Part shown: positions 9,794 through 21,300 of the stretch, piece after piece
How positions within the stretch are numbered: position 1 is the stretch's first letter
How the letters are laid out: every line of letters begins with the position of its first letter
Source of the DNA: Neodontobutis hainanensis
Taxonomy: Eukaryota > Chordata > Actinopteri > Gobiiformes > Odontobutidae
DNA: 64,000 bases
NCBI GenBank assembly: GCA_024349245.1
Contig: JALDNG010000005.1
Coordinates: 21,022,501 to 21,086,500 of the forward strand
Direction: 5' to 3'
Notes under the pieces: model-generated
What the model saw: the letters and a program-made list of their open reading frames with translations, nothing else
The model's database searches: none
What the model was told of the DNA's origin: nothing
Program-made: the position numbers and the translations under genes

Positions 9794-12330
9794 CTGCAGC
9801 ACAGCAAACATTCAAAGAGTCAATAAAGACAATTGCAATGAGTCATGTTGAACACATTCATAAATGTGAAATTTATAAAACTCCAATGTTAATTCTTCTC
9901 TACACTTTGAGGTCAACCACTTGTGAATTTTACCAATACCAATAACTAGGTTGGACTATACTTGCCGATAACCGATTAACTAACCGATAGTTCTGAACCA
10001 TGTGTTAAATGAAATAAATATATAAATACACTTCTCTCAGCCTTAACAGTAAACGTGCTGCTGTGTTTCCAGTGGGCCAAGTGCCTTGGCGTGATGGTCA
10101 AAGGTCACATGACCCGTTATAGGGGGATTGGGAGGAGGGGGAGGTAAAAGTAATAATAATTCATTTAACATACAGTCTACAATATCTCACCGCAGAGACT
10201 CTAAAGCGTTACCAACTCATTTAATTTCTCTGCTTATAAGCTGAGCATAAGCTGAACTGTGGACCTACAATATCAACAGAACAAACCAGGGTTTGGGTTG
10301 GCATGTTTGAATTATTATTATTATTTTGAATAAATAAAACTACAGTATTATTACAACAGCTCATGAGTTACTTCTGAACATCTTTAAAAATGGGCCAAAC
10401 AGCTGAATATATTACGCTCTATCTTCATCTCATCTGACTCTGCTCTGCGCCAGCCTGCCCACGCCGGGGTGCACAGCTGTGTGTGCTCTGTGTCCGCTCC
10501 AGGCTCCTGACAGCTCGTCTCAGAGCAGACAGAGAACAGTGCAAGCAATGTGTAGACAATGTGAACCCTTTGGAATTTCATCGTTTGCTGAATAAATTTG
10601 TGTTATTATAATTGTCTTGTCTGATCTTTATCTAAGTCAAGGGTATTGACAAACACAATGTGTCTATCTTTGATCTTTTATGTCTTTATTGAACACACTC
10701 ATTCCAGACCTGCACATTGTTGAGGAGGAATTTTATCCCATTCTTTCTGGCAGAATGGCTTTCTTTGAATGTCTCATGTGTATGGCCCTCCTCAAGTCAA
10801 TCCATAGCATCTCTTTTGGGTTGAGGTCTGGGCTCCAACTCCAAAAGGTGGAACCATTCTGTTGTGGACCTGCGCCAGGTTTTTTGGGTCGTTGTCCTTT
10901 TGCATCATTCAGCTTCTACACAGTTTCAGCTTACATATAGACATTGTTGTAGACACAGTTGTAGAGCCATGTGTTTTTTTAGTCTTAGTTTTACCAGTCC
11001 ACAAAACATTTTGACCGTACTGCTGTGGAGTGTCAATGTGCTCTTTAGCAAACTTCAGGAATTCAGCAATGTTCTTTTTAGTCAGCAGTGGCTTCCTTCA
11101 TGGTGTCCTGCCGCGGATACCCTGCTTGTATGTATTGTAGACTCATTCCAATGATACCTTCAAATCTTTGACTCTCATTCGGGGTTGTTAATTTACCTCA
11201 TTGATGAGTCTTTCTTGAACTATTTGTGTCATTTTGACTGGGCGTCCACTTCTTGGTGGAGTAGCAAAAGTCCCAAAGCGTCTTCATTTGTCGATAATTT
11301 GCCTAACTGCAGACTAGTGAAGTTTTTGAAATAACTTTGTAACCTTTTCCAGCTTTATGTAAAGCAACAATTCTTGATTGTAGCTGCTCAGAAAGCACTT
11401 TTTGCTGACTATTGGCTCACATAAGCGTGTTCTGGTTTGAGGTTTTTTTTAATCAGTCAAAGTAGCTGTAGTCCACACCTCCAAACGTATTGTCTTAACA
11501 AGACACCAGGTGTGCTAAAATCTGACTCCAATAAGCTTTTTGACCACTGTGCCAGGTTAATTCAAAGGGGGACTTGGATGTGGAGTGGCCGCCACGCACA
11601 AATGAATGCAGTGGAAACACTAATTTGACAACCCACTGTACTGCATACACTGTTATCCAGTACAGTGGGTTAGTGTTTTGTCTGAAGTGTCCATGCAGCG
11701 CACTCAATGAACAGTGTGCTCTCCTTGCAGTGCACAGCGTCACATGTCAAAAAAAAAAGCACATTGTCTCCTTCCCTTTAGAGGCCGCTTTCGTTCTGTA
11801 TGATGATCCTTCTCAGCCGCTTCACCAAAGGATGCAACTTGGAACAACTATTGGCATTTATTCTTTTGCCGATACCAAGTTTCTCAATTAATCTAATTAA
11901 CTAATTAATCAGTAGAAACCAATTAATTGTTTGACCTGTAGAGTCAGTAATGTTTTTGTTTTTTTTCTAAGCAAAGTTTAAAGAAAAAGTGAGAAACAAC
12001 AAGGCACTCCAACAAAGGTTTCTTTATGAAATGTCCAGCACTGTGCATTTTAAAAATTACTGAACAATATACTTCAATTCATGTTTACCCCACTGTACAT
12101 CATTCATTCTGATGTGTATGAACTGAACCTACCTGGACCACCACATAATCTCCCGCCTTCATCGGAGCACTGTTAAATCCTGCAGAAGCCACAGCAACAT
12201 CCTCTTTCGGAAAAATCACCTTCATATTTCCATCTGTTCTCCCGCACAGGTCCTCAGCAGATCTTTTACTTTCCTGAACAACACCACAGAGAAAAGTAAC
12301 ACAGGACTGTTCAGAGTCATCTTCAGCAGG

Positions 12331-12376
<46 letters not shown>

Positions 12377-15300
12377 TGTATACAGTATATACTGTACACT
12401 GGTCTTGGTCTTGACCATGATTATTGTCTCTCACCCCCTCGACCAAGATGAGTTGTGTGGAGCCAATAAGTGAAGTATTAATCCTTTCTGCCTCTTTTCT
12501 GAACACGCTTATGCACTCTGCCAGGCGACGCTGCTTCACCTCAGAAGGAACGTTGTCTTCCAGACGGTGGAAGGCTTGGGTTTTCTACAAAATCAGGATA
12601 ATTCTAATTAACGTATGATTGCCTAAACCAAAGAACAAAAATTTAACTAATAAATATTCCACCTTTCTCATGCTGTAGGCAAAGAGGAAGCCCATGTTGT
12701 AGCCCACAGTTCTGATCAGAGACAGGGTGTGCTGGTGTTCCTCCTCGGTCTCGCCGCAGAAGCCCGAGATGAAGTCACTGCTGAGGCTCACCCCTAAAAA
12801 ACACCCAGGAAAGTTTTAACACAAAGCATAGTAACTTATCAGTAATGTCAGGAAAAGTCTGAATAACCTGGAACAATTCTTTTAATGTTCTCCACAAGCT
12901 TCAGGTAGGCCTCTCGTGTGTACCTTTAGGAAAACAATTAATTTACAGTTCATAGACATTCAAATACAGAAAGTGAGTCAAAGATAATAATAATAATAAT
13001 AATAATAATGTAATAAGTATACAGTGGCAAGACAAAGTATGTGAACCTTTAGGAATTTCATGGTTTTCTTAATAAATTTGTCTTAAAATGGTCGTCATCT
13101 AAGGGTATTGACAAACATAATGTGTCTAAAAATAATTACACAAACACATTCTGCTCTTTCATTTCTTTACACACTCACTCAACATTTAAAATGGCAGTGG
13201 AAAAAGTAGTTGAACTCTTAGAATTGATAAATGGTAATGGTAATGGTTGGCAGCAATAACCTCAACCAGGCGCTTCCTGTAGTTGTGGATCAGACCTGCA
13301 CATTGTTGAGGAGCCTGGGTAGAATACCTTTATCTCTGTCATATTCTTTAGACGTCTCGTGTGTGGCCCTCTTCAAGACAATCCGCAGCCTATCTATTGG
13401 GTTGAGGTCTGGGCTCTGACTTGGCCACTCCAAAAGGCGGACTCGCTCCGGTGTTGGTCGTTGTCCTGTTGCATCACCAAACTTCTACCACAGATTGTAA
13501 ATAAACATGGATGTCGTCTGCCCCTATTCACTGATATTGGCCTTATCACATGGCAATAAAGTCGGTTACATCCAGGCTTTTCTGCTGTTACTGTATAGTA
13601 AAACAATAGTTTTGTCATGTACTAAAAACTTAGCTTTAGAGACCAGAGCCATCTTTAGTACCATTCTGTTAACATGTAAAGTTGCCATTGGATTTCTCCT
13701 TATATTTTTGCTTCTGGACCCTGCCCTCTTGTGGACGGAGATATATCGCTGTACATTGGTGCCCTTACTTGAGCCCCTTATAAAGGGTTCCATGAGAAAG
13801 GCTTGCCTTCTTTAATTTTTAGCTGTCGTACAGACATCCTCACATTATCCGTGAAGAATTGTCTGATATACTTGGGAATTCATCTTCCCCTCCATAATTG
13901 CAAGCTAGCTAGGCCCTGATGCAGCAAAGCAAGCCCAAACCAAGATGTTTCCTCAACCATACTTTACAGTTGGGATTTTTTTGTTTTTATGATGATATGT
14001 CGTGCCCTTTCTACGCCAGATGTAGCACTGTGTGTTTTAATCAAACAGACAGTTAAAGCTTAGTTTCATCAGTCTACAAAACATTTTGCCAATACCATTG
14101 TGGATTGTCAATGTGCTCTTGTGCAAACTTCAGGCATGCAGTAATGTTCTTTTACGTAAGCAGGGGCTTCCTTTGTGGTGTCCTGCCATGGATACCCTGC
14201 TTGTTCAGTGTTTATGTATTGTAGACTCATAAACAGAGATGTTAGCAAGTTCCAATGATGCCTTCAAATCTTTGGCTGTCATTCGGGGTTGTTTCTTTAC
14301 TTCTTTGTGCTCTTGGTGTCATTTTAACTGGGCGCCCACTTCTTGGTAGAGTAGCAACCGTCCCAAAGCGTCTCCATTTGTAGATTGCTAGCCTAACTGA
14401 AGACTGGTGAATTTCAGAAAGTCTTTGAAATATTATTTAAATTACTTTCCAGCTTTATGTAAAGCAACAATTCTTGATCGTAGCTCCTCTGAAAGCTCTT
14501 TTTGGCGAGGCAGGGCTCACATAAGTGTGTTCTTCTTGTGAAGAGCAAACTTTTTTATCAGTCAAAGTAGCTGTAGTCCACACCTCCAAACGTATTGTCT
14601 TAACAAGACTTCAAGTGTGCTAAAACCTGTCTCCGATCCGCTTTTTTGAGGTCATTAACTCAAGGGTTCACATACTTTTTCCACAAGCACTATGAGGTTT
14701 TTTGGTTGTTCTCAATAAAGACATGAAAGATGCAATTTTTTGTGCAATTATTTTTAGACACATTATGTTTGCCAATAAACTTGACTACTTGACTTTTGAA
14801 AATTGGATCACATTTTAATGACAAATTTATTCAGAACACCATAAAATTCCAAAAGGGTAACATACTTTTCCTTGCCACTGTATGTTTTCACCCAATATTA
14901 AAGTCAATTTTTACTTTTTAATAGAGTTGAGATCTCTGAATGTGTGGGGATGTAAAAAAAAAATGTTTTAAATAAATCTAAACTAAGTGAATTATTCTTA
15001 TTATCCAGTTATGCACTGTGATAGTAGTTTTAAATAAATCTTTAAAAAAACTGTTGAAGCATTATGTATTGAGCACATCTGACCACTTGCTCTCATGTCT
15101 CTTACCCACGACGCATTGCTTCGAGAACTCTGTTGCTCCCGCTCTGAGCTGGAAGATGGATCTGCTTACAGATATTTGCTCGTTCTGCAATCAGCTGCAA
15201 AACCTGTGGAAAGAGAGCAAGAAGTCTTATAAGACCAGGGAAAACTTTTTTTGTTATTTTTTATTGCTGATAGTTTAATTCTTCAATAGATAGTTATGTA

Positions 15301-18300
15301 ACGATTGACTCCACTCACAATTCGATTTGTTTGACAATTGTGATCTCATGATTCGATTTTGTCAAGATTTTTTTTTATGAAATGAGTTGAGTCCCTAAGT
15401 AAATGTCAAATGTTCCCAAATTTAATTAAAATATAGACTTATGTTTGTCCATATGTAAGATTATAAACAAACATTAATAAAATCCAATTCTACATGTGTT
15501 TACATGTATGTGAATGTGCTTTTAAGGCTAGGTACTTTGAATAAGTGGCCAATAAAATTAGTAAAAATCTAAAATCTTAGTGGCTATTAACAAAGTAACT
15601 TAAAATTAAAACTTAAAAATTCCCAATAAATCTGCCTCTGGTGAATTTAGAGCTGGTTAATTATTTTGTGTTTAATAATTAGTTGTTATTAACTTTAGCT
15701 GAGACATAAAACCTCTTTAGATCAAACCTAATTATAAACACTGTTCTTATGAGTTTCCTTAAAACAGCAGAACTTAACTTTTACCTTTTATGCATTTTCA
15801 CCTGTTATTTATTAATAATAGCAAGAACGCATTAACTGTAATAATTATTATGAGGACCAGAAGTACTTCACAAAAGGACCAGATTTGGCCCGTGGACCTT
15901 AAGTTGGACACCTCTGGTCTTTACTCAGTGGCTGCAGCAGAGACACAGAAGGCAGCACATGATCCAGAACATTATTACATCTCTCTGACAAGGGCCTCTA
16001 ACAGGTGAACACTTAGTTTAAGAATAGTCTGACTGTGTTACGAAATAATAACTTATGGCTCAGAGATAGTTCAGACTCTGGGCGACAGGAGTCTTCGTTT
16101 ACAGTTTAGCCTTTGCTTAGTAAGATTACTGCTCACATGCTCTCTGTTCTCCACCGGTGACGGGATATTTATGTGACTTTTTATTTGTTTTGGAGAGAGT
16201 AAAGATCAGCCTCAGACACAGACTTGTTTTCGTTTTGTGCTTGTTAAGTCCGCGCAGAGACGACTCGGCTGTGCAGCAGTAGCAGAGAGACACAGACGGT
16301 TGTTTGCAACAACTTGTTGAAAGCGAGTTTGCAGTAAACAGAGCGGCCACTTTTGTTCAAAACATGAAGTGCCATAGAATTAACATCTCAACCGACTGGA
16401 AATGTCACATATGTGAATCACGGTTAATCGTTACGTTGCTCTCAATAGTATATTGTTATGGAAATTATCCGTGAAAAAAAAGACCTTAAGACATCCTCAG
16501 GGCCTTACTATTAAGAATTTTAACAGATAAGAATGATCAGTCTGCAATGGCAAGCTCCGAAATAATGTGTATGGAAGTCAATAAGAAGGACCAGTATTTT
16601 TGAATAGTCTTTATATCATGTTTGTAAAATTAAAAAGCCTCAAAATCCATTGTCTGTCTGTTGAATATTTGTACTAATTTATGTTTATGTGATAACATAG
16701 GAAATATGGGACAATGAGAGACACTGAGAGAATCAGACAATTTAGATAAAATTTTAGTTTACATTTGGTGACATTTACCTGGTCAGGAAAGTCCTTGGGA
16801 TGTGGTGAGGTAAATCTGATCCTCATGTCAGGGTCAATGAGTGAGACTTGGTCCAAGAGGTCGGAGAAGCGCAGACCACCCTGTTTAGGTCTGTAGACTG
16901 TCCTGAAGCCCCGACTGAGCTGAGTCACATCCAAACCACACAACTGTTCTTCGGAAGTGTCCCTATAGCTGTTGACATTCTGCCCCAGCAGCGTCACCTC
17001 TTTTACACCCTACACAAAAATCAGTCCTGTTCAACTCACCATTCCTGAGTCAAAACATCTACAACAAACACATTCACTGCAAACTTTATGTCATGTTTTT
17101 TAAGCAGCATGGATATTTGTTACTTTTTAATATCATGAAGTAGGCTACCTAACAGGTAGAAAGCCCTTTTCTCCTCACTTTGTGGAATGTTCCTAAAGGT
17201 GCAGTTCTGATAAGAAGTAGTAAAGGAAGAGTCACAGAAATGAGCTGGGACAATTAAAAAATAAAATATAAAGGGCTAAAAAAAAAAAAAAACAGTCAAA
17301 ATGTTAAGATTACATATGTTAGTTCCTTTTTAATCAGCTCATTTCCATAACAATTTCATGGCTGGAAAACTACTCTAAATGTCCAAGTTTTCCATGTCTG
17401 AGAACTTGCCTGATCTGAAAGCAAGCGAACCTCCTCCAGAATAGAGCTGACAGGTCGACTCCTCTCCCTGCCTCGGGTGAAGGGAACGATGCAGTAGCTG
17501 CACATGTTATCACAGCCTCGCATTATGGACCTGCAGACAAAAAGACACCGGTTAACACAACATCAGGAGACACAGAGGTCAAAATGGCTTCAGGACTTTC
17601 CTCGTCACTCACACAAAGGCGCTGTAGCCCTGAGATGTGTGCTGGACAGGCATGATATCAGCGTACGTCTCCTCCAGCGACAGCAGCACGTTGCTTGCCT
17701 GATGACCCCCATCAGTGACCGCCAGGAGCCGAGGGAGGTCCCGGTAAGCGTCTGGACCAGCCAGAATGTCCACCAGCTTCTCTCGCTCCAGCAGCTCTGT
17801 TTTCAGTCGCTCTGCCATACACCCTGGACAGACACAGACCACGTTAATGATGGACCTAACTGAACAGTTAACATTTATTATCAAAGTGACTCACCTAAAA
17901 TCCCAATTTTCATGGGCATGTGGCTCCTCAGGCGCTTCTTCTTCATGGCTGTGAGTTGGTGTAGTCTATTCCAAATGGTTTGTTCAGCCTTTTCCCTGTA
18001 TGGAGGCATTTATAAAAGAGAACTATTTGATAAAACATTTATTTATTTGAAATTATACCAGGTCAAAGGGGTGTCCACGCACATAGGACATACAGTATGT
18101 ATGGCATAATGTTATTCTAGTTTTGTGTAGCTCTGTCATTTACCTTTTCAGTTTACCCAATGAAAAAAACAATTCTGCTGCAAACACACATGGGACTCTT
18201 ACCCTTGAAAGAACTTCTATAAGTAAGTTATTTCAATTTATGTAGAGCTGTGAAGATGTGTGTTCTAACAAGATGTTAACATGCCTTGTAAGTCAAAGTA

Positions 18301-21300
18301 GAGTATCAAACCAGGCAGACTTTCTATGCCTTTAAAACAGTTTTTCTGTTTTTTCTGACAAGAAACAATCATAAAGAAATTCAGATTATTATAATTTTCA
18401 CGGTCTATTATTATATTGCTTTTAAACCAACAGCTTTTCTGACTGTTTACTTCTACTTTAATCATACTGAAAAAGAAGAAGCTACTTTCTGCTGTGTATT
18501 TACTGCTTTGCTAGTGCTTTACTTCCTGTGCTTTATTTTCTGTCTCTAGGGTTTCTCTCTGGTGTAAAACACTTCATTAATGATCACATACTATGCTCTG
18601 ACACCACTGCCTCACTGATGTGTTTATATTAACATGATTCAGTACTTAAAAACAACCATGTGCTACTTCTACGAGCAGAACAAACACAACATCCCTAATG
18701 TAGGAGTTCAGTGTGTACTGAGGGCCTCCACAGTCTCTGATTTTGACTTCAGTCTAAGTTTTCATGTCTGACCTGATAGAGCAAGTAACCAGAAGGACAA
18801 CATCTGCCTGCAAGAACAGAAGAACAGAAAAACAGAAAAGTAAGTCAGCTGTGTTCACAATAAGACATGGTTGTAAATGAATGGCTCTTACTTCACTTAA
18901 GACATTTGTGCGCTGGTATCCTTTCTTCTGTAAGATGGACCAGGCTATATCCGTGTCATTCACATTCATCTGGCAGCCATAGGTTTCAAAATACACTGTC
19001 AGAAAGCAGTAGTTTATTATTTTTATCCATTAGAAAGATAATAAGAGAAAATATGATTTCAGAGATATTTGTAAATTCTTTATACAAAAAGCCAAAAGGG
19101 GATTAAAAGGAGATGTATTTCTGTTGTTGTATTTCAAAGTAAATACGTACGGCCAGAAATTTCAGATGTATGAATCCCTGAGTACGCTTACCTTCATGCA
19201 ATTTCTTTTTTATAAAGCCCACCTAGAGCAGAAATAATAATGATAATAATGTATTGGATATAGTGCTTTTCAAGACTCTCTAAGCTCTTTACAGAGTCCA
19301 TTATTCATTCACTCCACAGTCACACATTGGTGCTGGAGACGTGGCCTACAGACTCTCCAACCTCCAAACATTCTCACAGACACTGGAGGCACGGTGGGTT
19401 AAATGTCTTGCCCAAGGACATAACGACAGTATGAACCTGGGAGAGCTGGAATCGAACCAGCAACCTTCCGATAATAGGGCGACCGTTCTACCACTGTGTC
19501 CCAGAAATGTCCGCAAATGCCCGTATAACATGTTCTGTATATGTAACCTTACATACATTATGGAAGTTTCAAAGGTTCAAATAACATTTTTCCCAACCCA
19601 TACATGCAAAAGCCTCTGAATTTGCAGCAGTTGCCTTTAAGCCTTTAGATTCAATTAAATGAGACGGTTTTGGGATTTAAACTCCCCGCTGTTTTAGCGG
19701 ACGTGACGTAAAGCCTGTGCATGCGTGTATATATTACATACTGATTTGCCGCCATAAGTAAACTAAGCAACGCTAGCAGCAAAGTTGAAAATGAATTCTG
19801 CAAACAGGGAAGAGACAGGCCTCCAGCGCACTTGAAACCGGCAGATTCTTCTTCAGTTGTTGTTTCTTTGTGCTCATACAAGCGTGCGCACAGTGAACAC
19901 CACAACACTGGATGCAATGCCGCTAAAGCTAGAGGTAGCACACTAGTACAAAAACTCTGGATCTTTTGTAAGGCTCCTTTAAAAAACTGTAAACAAATTT
20001 CAAATTTATTCCAGTAAGTTTTTACAGTCTAGTTTATTTATCACTATATTTTACTTTATTACCCTGCTGGTATATGTTTTATTAATGTCACTTTAAGCTT
20101 TATGTCCCTTGACACTTACCATACAATACACAGATGCATGATGGGATTGATAGCATGGTCAATGCGAGATGTGGACATGTGAAAGTGATGGTCAGAGCAG
20201 TAATGAATAGAGGTGGGCAATACTGCAAAATTTTGTATCGATCGATACCAAGTAAATACAGGGCCAATATCGCCGATACCAATATTTTTTTATTTTTAGC
20301 ACACAATCTAAATTACAATTACTTTCTTGCTTAGTGAATATCAAAATTATTATTTTTAGTCTATAGCCTATTCACTTGTAACTTAAAAATGCAATCTTGT
20401 AGTGTCCCTTTCATTGTTAAAATGAAACAAACACACACCATGAACACACACCCAGCACAGTGCAGTTATTTGTTAATCTTAGTTTTCATAAAATAACATT
20501 AACAAAGATTCATAAATATTGTTAACAAATAACACTTTATTAGTAAAGTGTTACTATTGTTCATTTTATTTCATTTTTATATTTTTTTTTACCAGCAAAA
20601 ATAATCACTTTAGATAACTACATTTTGTGGTGTATAAAACCGCAGTTTTACAAAAAATATCACAGTTAAACTATGGTTAGAGAAGGTATTGTTAATTTGT
20701 GGTTTATTTTACCCATGGTTACGTTTTGTTACAACAACTATGGTGATGACACTTCATGCTGAAGATCCAATATGACTAAAAACATATTTCTACCAGTGTA
20801 GGCTATCTGGATAATATTTCTGAAGCTGAAAGAACTCAGTGACTTCTGTCTCGCTGCTGGCGGTGCTCTGTCTGAAACATTTGCCTCCTCTTTCTTTTTG
20901 TAGTTCCAAGCTCTCATGACTTTTTATGCGTTTGTGTAAGTTGGTGTTGTTACCAAAGTTGCGAATGGCCTTTTTCCAGACGTCGCAATTCACTGTGTTT
21001 TCATTTACAGCAGTAAAATACTTTCACACAGCACTATGTTTTTTTATCTGCCAGCTCCATGATACCGAGGCAGGGAACACCTCACTCTCTCTGCAGCTGC
21101 TGCTGTTGGTGCTGCTGAGTCACGTGAGTGATAACAGGGCAACAGAACACAGCAGAGCAGATGTGAGTGACGTGCGAAAAGAACTGCATAAGAGAAAGCG
21201 TTATATACAAGCTCATTTTAGATATTATATTTAATGCAAAATAAATAAAATCACTGTTTTAAAAAGCCCTTTAATATTGATATTTTGACTTTTGAATCGA

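Noticed and set aside
9945..11945. A single hAT-like element with 'accgattaactaaccgat' at one side and 'ctaattaactaattaatcag' at the other, holding a nested Tc1
   Set aside because: The two ends are AT-rich and only loosely complementary, and no target-site duplication could be defined.
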